Shown in pieces: positions 13,775-26,679 of a stretch of DNA of 64,000 bases. The notes below the pieces were generated by a model that was given only the letters and a program-made list of their open reading frames with translations, was not told where the DNA came from and did no database searches. This DNA comes from Lagopus muta (taxonomy: Eukaryota; Chordata; Aves; Galliformes; Phasianidae), in assembly GCF_023343835.1 (NCBI RefSeq), contig NC_064437.1:41751967-41815966 (forward strand). Reading direction: 5' to 3'. The first letter of the stretch is position 1; the number at the start of each line of letters is the position of its first letter. The position numbers and the translations under genes were made by a program.

Positions 13775-13830
13775 GACCATCTGGACTTGAGAAAAACATT
13801 TGATATTGTGCCACATGGGCAAACGATTTG
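13775..13830 (+). repeat. Remnant of a non-LTR (CR1-like) reverse transcriptase
   Basis: The frame starting at 13781 reads LDLRKTFDIVPH, close to the conserved 'LDL-KAFDTVPH' motif that includes the first catalytic aspartate region of CR1-type reverse transcriptases. A stop follows about six codons later and the flanks are not recognisable, so this is a decayed fragment. The assignment rests on one twelve-residue match and is therefore moderate. Confidence 0.5.
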
Positions 13831-15514
13831 CTAAACGGTGGGAGGGGAACATTACAATAAGAATTATGAATCAAAGAAAAGCTCTACATAAAGAAAATAA
13901 GATTGCAAGAAATAATGCCAAAAAAGGAGGCAGTTTAGAGGGCTCTTGCTGAGCTGGCTGCTCAGTGACTCCATGTATTCAGCACTTCCTCAATGACCAG
14001 GAGCCCACACACATCCAGCCCTCTGCCCAAAAGGCAAAATGATCTGACACAACACGTCACAGCATCCTTGGGAGGGAAGTGATGGCTTCAGTAGCAAGGC
14101 TGGGTGGCATGCAGTGGGACAAAAAACAAGGGCAGGTTAGGAAATCAAGGCAAGGTCTTCCAGTGCTGGATGGGAACTTGAAGATGGAGACACCTGCGTG
14201 GTTCAGATCGGACCATGGGGCACCATGACACTGCAGTTGTAAAAGGGCATCTACAAATCAAAATATTTCCAAAACTATGAGCTGCCAATGAGGAAAAATC
14301 TCAGATATCAGACCAGCAACACTGTAGTCAGGTTGGAGAGAGGGGACACAAACTGCTCAGCAGCACATTTGCGTTGGCTATTTATCCCTGCCCATCACAT
14401 AGCAAGGGCACAGGATAGCCTTCATGGGAAAAGAAGATGGAAAATCCTGCCAATATAGAAATAGATCCCGCAAAGTCATAAAACAGAGCGTGGTTCACTT
14501 TCTGGGCTTCCAGGCTTTGACTTTCAGAGACGCTTGGAAATGACCGCCCTGGGCCCTTTCCAGGTCCAAACCAGATTCATTCAGGCTTTGCTCATTTGGA
14601 AGAGTCAGTCCCAATTGGCCAGCCAGATTTAGCCAGCCTACATTTAAGCACCTCTTGCTCACTCTAGGAAGATTTTACAAGAATACAGATTTTGAGAGCT
14701 CAGAAACCAAAATGCCAATCAAGATGCTACATAAACTGGTCCCGCATGGGATGTCAGGCAACACAGCAGCTCCAAACTTTGCCAGCCCTCTCCCAGCTCA
14801 ACAGCTGGCTTTGAAAGAACTCAGATTGGTGTTACTCCTTCCCCTGGCAGGTCTATGCACAGTCTATGCAGGTCTTTGGAAAGCAGCAGGAATGAAGCTG
14901 AGGGATTTCAGCAGAAATTAAACAGAATTTACCCTAGTGAATTTTCAAGACAAGATACTTTAGGTAAACATTATTAAGCTTCCCTAAGGAATGTAATTAT
15001 AAGTTCTACCCCTTTTATCTAAAATTTGCACAAAAAAATCCATCACTGCATTAAGTGATAAAAGAGATTTTCCCTCGTGCTTTTTTTCTCCCCTTCTTAA
15101 TAAAGGTGTTTTTTTTTTTTTAAACCCTTCCTTAAGCAGGTGAACATTTTGGTAGGAATCCTGGGCTCATTCTAAGTAAGTGCTGATCTCTCCTGAGTTT
15201 TTAGCACAAAATATTCATCAGTGCACCTCAAAATGCGGAGGGCTATTTGAGGGATGAGAAGATGGGAGCAAGAGTTGTTTCTAAGAGGAGAATTACTCAG
15301 GTTTACCCAGCAAGTCCCATATTTATGGACAAAACTCATTCCCTGTGAGGAAGGACCATCAGAAATTGAGACAAAATGGTTTTTAGTCAGCCCATGTCAA
15401 TGTGCCAAAGCCAAGATTCTGCTGGGAGGAGGCAGAAAAGACATTTTAAATGGCAAGCTTATTTACCCAGGCCGCACATTTTTCAGAGTCATCTCAGAGT
15501 TGTCAGTGGTTAAC

Positions 15515-15553
15515 AAAAAAAAAAGAAAAAAAAAAAGAAAAAAAAAAAAGAAA
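15515..15553. repeat. A-rich tract interrupted by G
   Basis: A-runs of about 10 to 12 bases are separated by single G residues. On the minus strand it is a long T-rich (polypyrimidine) tract. Confidence 0.95.
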
Positions 15554-16959
15554 ACATGTTAAAAAGGAGAAGAACAAAATTAAAAAGAGCTTCACAAAGC
15601 ACAAACACCCTGGTATGTTGGGCACTGGCCAGAGATGCAGATGGCTCTGATTCAAGCCCTTCAAAGCAGGGATTTGTACCTCTCTGTCTCCAACATTCCC
15701 ATTGAGGCCCCAGCCATAACCCTGGAGTTCCACTCTCTTCTTCTGGTTTAATAATAATTACAAAAAAAGAATTTCTCGTTTTTATCTTGATGTAGAAAAT
15801 GAACTTCTTTCGAAATCTCAGGAAAGGCTGTGGGATGAGAACAAACCAGGTCCCTTCCCTCCCTGTTTCTGATTATAGTTAATTACCATCATTGTTCCAT
15901 TTAAGATTTCCCATAAAAATTCCATTCCCAGCAAACACCCCAACCAAAAGAGTTAGCAGTCACTAATAAGAGCTGTCTCTCATTAAGATCAGCTTGCTAA
16001 GGAACGGGAGCTCCTCTGGGCGTGCACATGTCCGTCTCAGTTAAGCCACTATTTTACAGCCTTCAACCAGTTTTGACGTGGAGTAGAAGCACCAAACAAG
16101 CAATGGCCTCACGGAGGACAGCCTGCTCAACCTCCTACCAGACATCAGAGAATCCACCATGGGCAAAGCCAGAGAAGATTCAGCCCTGTGCCTCCTACCA
16201 CAAGAGGAAGAGCTTGGCTTTGGAAAAAATAAGTACATTTATATCATAATCATCTACACTGCTAAGGGGAAGGAAGAGGAGGCTTTTCTGCCCATCCCAC
16301 CCCTCTGCAGAGGGCAGCTCTTGCAGCCACAAGCAGTGACTGCAGGTCGAGCATGTGGGCTGCAAGCAGATGGTGTGGGCACGCCTGTGCCAGGGAAATC
16401 TTCTGTAACAAAACACCTCTCCCAGAAATTAACTTCAATTAAGCAAGGAGCACTTAATATCTGTATATGAGAGATTGCCTTCATCAGAGACTGTGGGCAG
16501 TCTCTCACCCTCTCTGTCCCATTCCACGTGCTGTGCCCAAAAGACGGCTGGGTGCTGGGAAAGCATCCCTGACCACCAGCAAAGGTGAACACACAGGTCT
16601 GCCTCGCTTCTCTTGCAACGAGAGGAGACGAGCTGCCCAGGCAGCAGTAGCAGGGCTGCTGCTCTGCACCAAGATGTGCAGGAACACCCCGCCTCAATGC
16701 TCTCCATCCTTCCCGCTACGTGTGACAGGGGGTTCAAAACTCGTTAAGAGGAGGATGGTGGGAGGAAAAGCACTGACAGACAGTACAATCGCGTAAGCCT
16801 CTTTTCCTCAGGAAGCCAGGCTAAAAATAATACCCTGCAATTTGACAGCCTCAGCCCGGGAGGGCATGGATGGAGGAGCAGCACTGCCAATGGGGACTGG
16901 TAGCACGGGGATGGCACCCATGGGACGCGATGGCATCCATGGGGCTCTGCAGAGCTCAA

Positions 16960-16998
16960 AAAAAAAAAAATAATAATAATAATAATAAAAAATAAAGT
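16960..16998. repeat. A12 followed by (TAA)n simple repeat
   Basis: The A-run changes into seven AAT/TAA units and then AAAAAATAAAG. The pattern fits a decayed A-rich tail that expanded into a trinucleotide repeat. Confidence 0.9.
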
Positions 16999-17842
16999 GG
17001 CTTTAATGTCCAGAAGCACATTCCCGCTGCAAGAGGGAAATGTAGATGTCGCAGCACAATTTGCTCTCCAAATCTTGCTCCAGTGCTGGAGGAGGAAAAG
17101 CCCTTTGGTAGTAATCACTGTGCAAGGTGGGAGAGATCCTGATAGCTTTTATTATCAGGGTATCCAGATGTACAGCAAATGCCTGCAGTATTTATATGTG
17201 TCATCACTTGTAATAAGTAGTCTGATTTGCCGAATGGAGACAGACTCAGAGATGTCAATTAGGAGGAGACTGAGGCCAAGGAAATCTGCCGATGCTGCTT
17301 CCGAAAGTCAGAACCAAAGCTGTGAGTGGCTCTGAGAGCCAATGGCACAGCCAGAGAGCCCCTGCACGGCGGAGAAGGAGAGAGCCAGTCTGTGTTCTGG
17401 GGTCGGTCCTGAGCTGTTGGGGTGGCCGGAGCAAACCAGGGAGAGGGAAGGTTTCCTTTGACTGCCCTCTAATGTCAGACAGAGGGAAAAGGGAAGGGCG
17501 CCGCAGAAGCTGCGGGCGCATGAAGCAGCGTCGGGGAGCAAACCCCACCTGGATGGCGCCCGACGGAGCCAAAACCGACGAGAATTGGGGAAACCAGCAG
17601 CACTGAGCTGCAGTCCCCAGCGGGGTGTTGTGGGCATTTACCGGCAGGCAGCCCCTTCCTTCTCAGAGATGGGACATGCACAAGTTTCGCTGGGGTGCAA
17701 GCATTCTTACTCCACCCATGCCCAAGCTTATCTTGGCCAGGCAAAGCATCCTCTACATGGCCAGTGCTTGCCAGCAGCAAAAAGATCAATACTGAAATGC
17801 ATAAATGCTCCTTTAAACATCTGCAAGTCTTAATCTCAGCAT

Positions 17843-17994
17843 CCCCATCCCTGGAGGTGCACAATGCCATGGACGGGGTCCTTGGCAGCCTGATCTGGTG
17901 GGTAGCAACCAGCCCATGGCAGAGTTTGGAACTGGATGAGTTTTGAGGCCCCTCTGCAGCACAAAGGCTATTCTATAGCTCTCTGATTCTATGA
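17843..17994 (+). repeat. CR1 3' end, sense orientation
   Basis: CCTGGAGGTGCACAATGCCATG, then CAGCCTGATCTGGTGGG, then CAACCAGCCCATGGCAG and the terminal CTATTCTATAG / GATTCTATGA octamers are a CR1 3' end. A run of 15 C (18003-18017) follows shortly after the end. Confidence 0.9.
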
Positions 17995-20393
17995 CATCCC
18001 CTCCCCCCCCCCCCCCCAGAAATCCAGAACCAGACCTACAACCTGCCTCCCATTATGCCCATCACTGTGGCACCAAGTGGAGAACACCCCCTGCAGCAGG
18101 GACAGAGAGGTCCAGCCCACCGTGGAGAGCTCAGCCCTGGGGAAATGTGAACACACAGCTCATACAGACCTTAAACCAAGCTCCCGAAGATGCTGGCACC
18201 CTTGGATTTGGGCAGCTGACTCACTCCTTCCCCTTGCCCAGCAATAGGTGGCAGCAATGAACTGATCCGGCTGTGCCCTGCAGTACCCATGGGGTCCTTG
18301 CCCAAATCACATCTCCATCATGGCAGGTGGCAGCAACCTCTGCCCACTGTTGGTAGCCAAGAAAGCACTGGGGACGCAGGGAATAGGGTCCTGCAAGGAC
18401 CATTACAGGAGCAGCAGCACCATAGCTCAATGGGGTAAAGGATGGCAAGAAAGAAAGAGAGAAGACCACCATGGAGTCCCATCCTGTGATCTGATGAAGC
18501 AGAAGCCACAGTGTGGGTCAGAGTCCCAGGAAGGATGTAGCACCTCAGACAAAAAAAAACAACCTGCACAAATGTCACCCGCACCAAAGTCACCATGTGG
18601 AAAGCCCTGCTCGGCTCCCAAGCAAAGCCAAGGGAGATGCTGACATTGGGATTCATCTTGCTTAACTTAATAACTGCAGACACCTACATCTGAGCTACTC
18701 ATTCTGCATGCCTGTCTTTCTGTAATGAAGAGAAATAGGCACTTTTAGGATACAAATCGATTTTAGGCATCTGCCTTAGCGGGCAGAACCTGAGCTGAAA
18801 ACACTTGTGCTAAGGGAAGTTGCAGCCATCGAGGTCCAAGCCATCCGTGTCCATGTCTACAGGCTTTTCAGAACAGCAGCAAGCAGGCACTGGGGGCAGC
18901 CCCTCCCCAGCACACATGGGGGCTGCAGAAGGGCTGGCATCCTCATGGTGAGAGCTGATGTCTGCAGACAGCCATTGCTGCTGGCGAGCAGAGCCATCCT
19001 CTCCTCCATGGAGAGGAACAGCCAGCTTCCAGCCCGAGGATGACAGACACATTATCACCTTCCTTGTGTTGACAGTTTGCTTTCGTCCAGCTCTCTGCTG
19101 ATTATTTCTTTTTGATTTGGAGAATTCAGAAGGAGAGATGCTGCAGTGGCCTCCAGATGCCTGATGCTGCGGGGCTGAGGCAAGAGGGGAAAAACCCTTA
19201 GTGGCAGAGAGGGTGGGAAGGTTCCTTTTTGTCCCTGTGTCAGGAGAGCAGGAACTTCTCCTTAAAATGGTATGGCACATATAGAAAGAAGAGTTCAGAG
19301 CTGAGAGTTCTGGCATTCGCTTAGGTTTGGGGCTGACTCAGGGAGACTGGCAAGGTTTTTTCCTGGGAGATGGTACCTATTCAGACCAACACCTCAAAAA
19401 CCCATCTGAGGATACTGGGGAGTACCTGAGGTATCCATTTTCCAACACGGAGGGCCACTGCATCCCTCCAGCCCCACATCAGCTGGGAGGCATGCATCTG
19501 TGATGCTTGTACAGATTAATCCATGAGAAGGGACAGGCTGAGCAGCAGCGGGTCAGCACGGGTGGTTCAGAGAATCCTCCCTTTTGCCCACAGAAAAGGA
19601 AGGGCATACTCAGGTGGAGGGAAAGGTCTTGAAGGGGTACGGGCACTGCCCTGCACAGACATACAGCCCCTGCAGAATGCAATGTGTTTGCTTTGCCTGT
19701 ATCATCCCAGCCCTCAGCCACTTCTACTGCTTCCCCAGCCTGTATAATGGTCTGAGCTGCTGCAACAGGGAGACACAAAGTCCAGGTCCCCACAGACCCC
19801 TAGACCATCCCAGAGACACAGTGGAGGTGCCAGCAAGGCATTTGCATGCAGAAATCCCCCCTGCCTGCTCAGAGCTTTTCTAGCCCATACGTTTATATTA
19901 AATGGTCTGTTAGAGATTTGCTGGTACTTTTCAAGCTCTGACAGCCCTGTTTTTATTTCAATTGCCTCTAAGCCACTTCATGAAATTTTCATATATAAAT
20001 ATGAAAATATGCAAAAGCCCTCTGATTTATAGGATCTGACACTGTGGTTTAAGCGAATCCCCCATGATCCTGCCTCCTGCTCACACTGCTTCCACTGCAC
20101 CCCAAGCCCTGGGTGCCTGCTGAGCAATAGAAAGACTCCATCCGGGGTGGGCTGGGGGCCACATAAACAACCCTCCACCTCCAGCCATTTATCTCCTGCC
20201 ACCTGTACAGTCCTAACATGCCAGGGCCTAGGCTGCTGCTTGCTGCCCTAAGCCATCACCACCACCAACTCGAGAACTGCAAGGACATGCTGGGCACCTT
20301 GCCTGGGTTATCCAAGAACATCATTACACATGTAACCCCCTTATTTTCTCCCCATAGCCTCTCTCCTTCAGGCTCTTGTACAAACGAGGGTCT
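17995..20393. other. Intergenic DNA, relatively GC-rich
   Basis: It begins with the C15 run. A 168-codon minus-strand frame (18810-19316) was examined. It shows low-complexity Ser/Pro/Cys composition and no motif, so it is not called. Nothing else is seen. Confidence 0.7.
18003..18017. repeat. C15 homopolymer
   Basis: This is an uninterrupted C-run starting nine bases after the 3' end of the sense CR1 copy. On the minus strand it is a G15 tract. Confidence 0.95.
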
Positions 20394-20518
20394 TCACAGA
20401 ATCATAGAATTGTTGGAAGGGATCCTCAAAGGCTGACTGCAATGAACAGGAACACCCACAGCTCCACCAGGAGTTCAGAACCCCATCCAGCCTGACCTTA
20501 CAAGTCTACAGGGACAGG
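20394..20518 (-). repeat. CR1 3' fragment, antisense
   Basis: TCACAGAATCATAGAATTG, then TTGGAAGGGATCCTCAAAGG, then CCCCATCCAGCCTGACCTT follow a reverse-complement CR1 3' end of the 'TTGGAAGGGACC' class. The fragment stops after the 'CAGGGA' block. Confidence 0.9.
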
Positions 20519-21283
20519 AAAGTTCTATTATTCCCAAACCAAGCCGTGGACGTGTCCCAGCCCAGCTCACCAAACAGCACTGTTAGTGATCCATGCTCAC
20601 TGCTCCATGCCTCACCATGTTCTCTTTGTCTCATTCCTGCTCAGTTCCTCCCCACGGATCATGCCACCATTAGCATCACTGTCACCAAAACTGACAATTC
20701 AAAAGGCCCTCAAGAGCTGTCTGTAGAGACACAGTAAATGAGATCTCTTAATTAACACCTCCCTTCACTAAATAGATTAACTTCATGCAGCTGCTACATC
20801 ATATCCTCACAGGTTGAGAAGCTGAAAGCATCATTCCTCAGCTCTCTAGGGCCAGGGAAAGGCTTTTTAGGCTTCACCTTTTCCTCCCTCTCCTTTCTTT
20901 TTAACCCAACAAGCAGTGCTCATTTGGAAAGAAGGAGATACGGGCTCTGGTCAGTGTGCCCAGGGCAGCATTCTACAGAGCAGCCACCAGTGTGATCATA
21001 AAAGACTCTGCCACAGTCTTTGATGGCAGAGGAAGAAGACCTGAAAGCTTACTAGTAAAAAAAAAAAGAAAAAAATCCACAGACACAGCTTTAACTGCTT
21101 GAAGAAATCTGATAGTCCAAAGGACCAGGGAACAGAACGGAGGCCAAAATCATATTAAATTATCCAGGTTATCAACAGGGCACCCTGCAGATATGCAGCC
21201 GAAAGGACATCCTCCTCCCTCTCTTTTGCCTGACAGAGCGTGACAGAGGGAAAGGCTCTCCCTTTTTATTTCTTTTTTTTTCA

Positions 21284-21333
21284 AGGAAATTGATTTGATT
21301 TTTAAAGAGATTTCAACTTAAAATCAATTTCCT
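21284..21333. repeat. 13-bp inverted repeat, AT-rich
   Basis: AGGAAATTGATTT (21284-21296) and its exact reverse complement (21321-21333) are separated by 24 bases. The left arm is followed by a partial direct repeat of GATTT. Confidence 0.85.
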
Positions 21334-23003
21334 GAGTGAAAAACATATGGCTTGTAGTTGGTGTAGAATTTAAACAGGGTCTGTTTGCATTATGGAATCC
21401 ATGCACCAACACTAAGAGCTGTGGTTGTCACGAATTTGGCAAGAACTCTTTTGAAAGTGTTTGGAGGAACCATTTTGTTGGCCAAATCCAGAGTATACAG
21501 GAGAGGTGGTGAAATAGGCCATGCTATGACCAGGTACAGGCACTGGAATAGAAGTACATCACAAAGTGATGCTGGGAATGGAGAGAACAGAGCGCAGGAA
21601 ATCAGGGACAGTGTGGAGTGAATTCTCTGATGTGTGCTATGGGGATGGATTGATCCGAATTTCTTCCCCAATGATGCACCAGCAGCACCTCCTCTTTTCC
21701 CAGCTCCCTTTCCTCACTTGGGTCAAGACTAGATCATTTTATCTCCTACAAACACAGCGTGAACGTATCATGTTGGCAGCAAGTCCTATTTTGGGTGACT
21801 CAGAGCTAGAGGCCAGTTATTACAAGCCAGGGAGGGATGTTCTGGCTTCTGCAGTGTTTACAGCCTTTATCGTGTAAAAATCCACCTATAAAAATAGAAA
21901 TTCTCCCAGTAAAGCCTGCTCTATTGAAGGTCCCATGTCTCTAACAAGTCCCTGTCTGCTCTGGGAATGCCCCCTGGAGAGCAGGAGCTCTGAAAGGAGC
22001 AGCAAGGTTGTCCTCTATCTCGACGTGGCTGTGATTCAGGCTTCAAGGAGCTCTGGAAATGAAGGTACTGCTGACAACACAGCACACAGCTGCACTGAGC
22101 AGGGTTACAGAAGCCAGATCAATGCCTGCATCCTTTCAGCACACACTGGAGCCACAACTGTGTTCTCACAGCAAAGCATCCCTTCTCTACAAGAGGAGCA
22201 AGCAATGGAGAAAGGGACAACTTAGAGATGTGAAAGGGACTGCAGTGAGGAGCAGCAGCAGAGCCCAAGGGTGAGGGAATGGAGGAAAGCCATCACAACG
22301 AGGCAGGACTGCTAGAGGAGGGAGTGCAGGGGGTTGGCATGCAGGCTAAGGACACTGAATGAGGCCAGCCCCACCGTCTCCTTGGAGTTTCTCAGAGCCC
22401 CAGCACCACCAGAGAGGATTTGACGAGCTGAAAAAAAACCTCACCTTGCATTGTGAGAAGTGTCCATCTCCCGCAGCTGGAAGGGGAGGGAAGAGGAGGG
22501 GAAAGAAGTATAAATACCCCATACATATTGCAGGAGAAGAAAAGAAGTCGGAGATGTGTGACAGAATCCAGCCTCCAAGTCACACTTGGCTTATGTCTCC
22601 TGCTTCCCATGCTCCCCACCTTGCTGCTCCCCTTCCTCCCTCCCTCTAAAAACAAGACAGCCCTACTGCCACCCCCTTTTCTCTCTCCTAGGAGGTTCTC
22701 AGGTGTCAGCACTCCTAGCTGCTCAAAGACTATATTTAGAAACTCGTAAATCCTTTTTTTTATTATTATTCCTTTTGTTTTTAAATTTTGGAAACATAAT
22801 TTTTGGATCCCTGTTGTCTTCATGGACACATCTCAGCTAAAAAAGCCATTTCAATGACACGTCATTCATTCAAGGCCTGAGAGGGAGCAAGGAAATTGTT
22901 CACTTGCTCCACAAATAAGCATAGGAAAGCAAATATTCCCTCCCATTCCTGCTGTTTCATTAAACTAATTTTATGCATGAGGTGAGATTGCATCTTTCCT
23001 TAA

Positions 23004-23054
<51 letters not shown>
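23004..23054. repeat. (AAT)17 microsatellite
   Basis: There are seventeen uninterrupted AAT units. No gene overlaps it. An uninterrupted array of this length is likely polymorphic. Confidence 0.98.
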
Positions 23055-23056
<2 letters not shown>

Positions 23057-23348
23057 ATACATTTTTCTCCACTGACAGCATCAGTAGTAGATATTTCAGT
23101 AGAGCGTATCTGGAGGATGCCTGCTAAAAAACACACTCTGAATAGCCAGAAACAACACCTGCAGGAACCCAGGGGCCTTTGGGGGCTGTTGTGGATCAGA
23201 AAGCTTAGGGTACCAATCCACTCAGAAGACATGTCAGTATCTTTCCAAAGAAGCATCCTCCTGAGGGATGTCAATGCCCATAGGATTCTCCACACAACTG
23301 TACTACAAGAGCAAACTGAGACAACTCAAGCAGAAACACACAGATACC

Positions 23349-23520
23349 GTAGAAATACTGAGACTGGAAAAGCTATCTTAGATCAGCCAGTCCACCTCCA
23401 CCTGCCCATTGAACTGTGTCCTTCAGTGCCACAACTCCCTAGTGCTGGAACACCTCCAGGGACGGTTCTCCACTACTGGAGTGCCCTTCTCTGGACGTGC
23501 TCCAGGGCCTCTATGTCCAA
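23349..23520 (-). repeat. CR1 fragment, antisense, with an internal junction
   Basis: GAGACTGGAAAAGCTATCTTAG, then GTCCTTCAGTGCCACAAC, then GGAACACCTCCAGGGACGG match the antisense CR1 3' part. From about 23484, CCCTTCTCTGGACGTGCTCC matches a more upstream CR1 block (sense 'GAGCGTGTCCAGAGAAGG'). The pieces between these blocks are missing, which implies an internal deletion. Confidence 0.8.
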
Positions 23521-25164
23521 CATCTCCTGGGGAGAGCTCAAGGAGTTCTCCAGCCCTCTTCCCAAGTCCAAAACCCAGTTATCAGGAAGATGGCAAAGGA
23601 AGATAGGTTAAAAAAAGTTCATCTAAATATTTCCCCCAAAATGGTCTTCAGGACAGCAGCTCAGAGGCAATGCCTCAGTGCAAGGACAGTGGGAAGAGAT
23701 GTGAATAGCATGAGCTGTGCTTGGAAGGGCAGCTGGAGGTGAGCACAGTGCTGCATGTGGGCTTGGGCTAACCCTATTGATTTGCTCTCTGCCTGCGCTC
23801 AGGGGTCTGCAGCTACCTGCACTGCACAGCAGGGCTCGGTTGTTAAAATCTTAATGCTGAGGCATCCTGGTGAAGGGGAACCCAGGTACCGTTAAATAAA
23901 TAAAGAGAAAGCACAAGAATTTCAATATTCTTTTGGCTGGTTTAGGACCCAAATCACTAAAGGCAGGAATGAAGAGAAAAAAAATGGGTTATGCAGCTCT
24001 TTGAAGTCTTTCCACAAGGAGCTCAGTTCTGGAAGACACAGTCCCACTGCCCAGGTTTGGCATATGTGGTCTGATCTGGCTGGACTGACAGCTGGTACAA
24101 TACCCATGATAGAGCTACCATGGGGGATTGCGCACCTCAAACACTTCGCCGGGCAAAGGGAGGCTACTTGGTGTCTGCATTCCTCCTGCTCTTCTTCCAA
24201 AGACCTCCCAGACCCAAAACCATCCTCACCAACCCTTCTGCTCAGATATCAATTCGTTTTTTTATTCATAAAGCAATGTAGAAAAGATAAGAATCAATCT
24301 AAAACCCACAGTAAGGATAGGGAAGGGGAATTGAGCTTTATAAATGGTAGGCATGAAGGGGCTAGAGCTGCATGCATGGAAGATGTCATGCAGGAGGGTA
24401 GGAAATGAGGTGAAGCAGCAGAGTGAGGGGGTATTTTGGCTGCACAGAACCCCCCTCCCAACCTTCACGTGTGACAAGATTGATAACGGTAACAAAACAT
24501 ATAATTGAAACAAAGGCAGTGTCGAGTTCAAACAGATGCACTCACTAGTCCTCTGCGTGCACACGGCTCTTGCAAAATAGCAGCATTAGAGCAGCATTAT
24601 CACAAAGCTTTGCTCCTTCATCAAGAGGAATTGTTTGAATATCTGATGTAGCATGCGTGTGGCTAAGGCTAGTTAAGCGCCGACACACAGGGAATGCCAA
24701 TGAATGCATTTTTATGGGCCTTAAAGGAAACAGGTGCCCAAAACATGCACTTAAATCCTGTGAAAGCCCAGTATTTCAACTGCCTTGCTAAAGAGATTTC
24801 TTTAGATAAACCAGAGAGCTTACACAATAGGCTACAAAGATTTTTTTCTCTAATGGGCACTCAGGAGTCAGCATTATGATTGGTTTGCATGTGGAATTTG
24901 GTCTTATGCTTCTTGCAAGACTTTTTGGGAAGTTTCAGAGGTGCATTTACTAGTTATCATGGCAATAACAGGAAGAAAGGCTCCAGCCTGGTGTAATGGA
25001 TACAACCTGTAAGAAAAGAAATCCTATTTTTATCTCACAGCCACTCGCACCTATCCACTATTTTTAGCAAGACAACCTAAATATCTAAGAAGTGCTCTTG
25101 TAACCAAAACAACCAATTCCTAGGCAAGCCTTATGATTTTCATGAGCCACGATGATGCCCTGGC
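23521..25164. other. Intergenic DNA
   Basis: No repeat or gene is recognised. Reading frames are short and unrelated to known families. Confidence 0.65.
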
Positions 25165-25325
25165 ACTGCTGCCCAGAGCTGTGGATACCCCATCCCTGGC
25201 GGAACACAGTGCCACAGATGGGGCCATTGCAGCCTGAGCTGTTGGAGGGTGGTCAGCCCATGGCAGGGGTTGGGGCTGGGTGTGCTTTGAGGTCCCTTCC
25301 AACATAAGCCAATGGTTCTATGATA
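25165..25325 (+). repeat. CR1 3' end, sense orientation
   Basis: CTGCCCAGAGCTGTGGATACC, then CCACAGATGGGGCC, then GGTCAGCCCATGGCAGGGGT, then GAGGTCCCTTCCAAC and GGTTCTATGAT are the expected order of a CR1 3' end. Confidence 0.9.
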
Positions 25326-26194
25326 TGGTTCAGTGCTGGCCCAACAATCTCACTGCATGTGTCCTCCTCCTGACAGCACAAGGGAAACACGAACACAAAG
25401 AGGCAAGGATGCAATCAGGGTATTGAAAGCATCTCTCATTTCCTTCTCCTAGGAAGATCTGAGCAAATGGAGTGTCTCCCAGAGTTCTCACTGCTCCCAC
25501 TGGGCTCCCGAGGCTGCTCAGCCTCTGCCACTTGCAGTGAGTAAACATGAGCAGTCTGAATTTCCAAAAACATCCTCCTCTAGTGATGGGACACATTACT
25601 TCAGGGCCAGAGCTGGCAATGGGCTCCCAACACTATTTTGTGTCTATTGAAGCCAAACAGAACATCAAGGAGTTCCCCCCAGGAAGGATCTTACCCTGTG
25701 GGATATGGCAAAGCCACCTGTGTTGTAGAGTGCTGTCACTTTCCCCACACAAGAATAGCAAAGAGAGAGTGAGATCAACATTAATAACTGCTTGGGTCCA
25801 TGGGGTTGCAAGCAGGTTACCATAAAGTGCTGGACAGCCCCATTTCCTACATTCTTTTCTTTTTTCCCCCTAGAAGGTAACAGAACAAAAAGCCTAAAAC
25901 CATGTGCGATAATTAAGAAATCATTAAGAATAGCACGGGATCCCAACCTGAGGGGAACATGGCTCTCCTCTAACCAAAGTAACTTGCATTCAGGAGGAAG
26001 TAAAGACATAAACTAAGGCATACATCAGCAACAGTGAGGAGGAAGGGGCACAGTGAAAGCTGGCACAAGCATGAGGCTGAAACTGTAGGAAAAAAGGGGC
26101 AAGAGTGCTGGACTGCATGGCATTCCTGGTTGGCGGGATTCGGTCAACCTCTAAAAGCAGGAAGGGCTTTATCCCATCTAGTCCCACAGGGAGC
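25326..26194. other. Intergenic DNA between CR1 copies
   Basis: Nothing is recognised apart from short T-rich tracts near 25855-25867. Confidence 0.65.
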
Positions 26195-26470
26195 CTGCTC
26201 CAGAGTCTGATTGCTCTCTAATTGTCAGAAACGATCTTCCAATTTCCAGGCTGAATTTATTCTCGGCCAGTTTATGTACATTTGTGCTCGTGCCAGCGCT
26301 GTCCTCAGGCATAAATAGCTCTCCTTTGCTGATGCTCTCCCCTCCCCGTATTCCACCACAGTGTATTTATAGGCAGCACTCTTCTTCAGCTTTCCTTTTG
26401 CTAATTTAATTAAGCCAGGCTTTCCTCGCCTTCCCTCTGAATGCACAAGCTTCATTTCTCTTATCTTGTC
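26195..26470 (-). repeat. Ancient, diverged CR1-family fragment, antisense
   Basis: Blocks such as CCAATTTCCAGGCTGAATTT, GGCCAGTTTATGTACATTTG, GTGTATTTATAGGCAGCA and TAATTAAGCCAGGCTTTC follow an old CR1-type consensus known from several sauropsids, in reverse complement. It is far more diverged from a CR1 consensus than the other copies here and may predate birds. Exact ends are uncertain. Confidence 0.6.
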
Positions 26471-26475
26471 CACAG

Positions 26476-26679
26476 CTCCCCCCAGCCCTGCTCTTCAGTC
26501 CAGCTCCAGCATCCCTTGGAGAAAAACACAAGCCAGAAACTGACAGTGGTCATCTCTCCTGGAAAACAAATGCTTGTGAGCAGAGTGCCTAATTGCAAAC
26601 TAATAGAGGTAGGCTTGTGTTTTGTCTCATCACTGATTCCCCATCAGTGAAAGATCACAAACAGCACTCTGGACCACAG
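26476..26679 (+). other. Exon-like segment with strong splice signals (possible non-coding RNA exon)
   Basis: The polypyrimidine tract TTTCTCTTATCTTGTCCACAG ends at 26475, directly after the ancient CR1 fragment. A perfect donor CAG-GTAAGT lies at 26677-26685. The segment is 204 bp. The frame starting at 26441 stops at 26650, and no family is recognised, so a protein-coding role is not supported. Transcript evidence is absent. Confidence 0.25.

Larger units (their letters stand above)
13831..17842. other. Intergenic DNA with A-rich simple repeats
   Basis: It holds the A-rich tracts at 15515 and 16960, plus T-runs near 15111-15121. The longest frames (124-147 codons on the minus strand, 16254-17118) overlap each other and show no domain, so no gene is called. 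Confidence 0.7.
20519..23348. other. Intergenic DNA with an inverted repeat and the AAT array
   Basis: It contains the 21284-21333 inverted repeat and the 23004 microsatellite. No gene is supported. Confidence 0.7.

Noticed and set aside
18810..19316. 168-codon minus-strand open frame
   Set aside because: No domain or conserved motif is seen. GC-rich local composition lowers stop-codon frequency.
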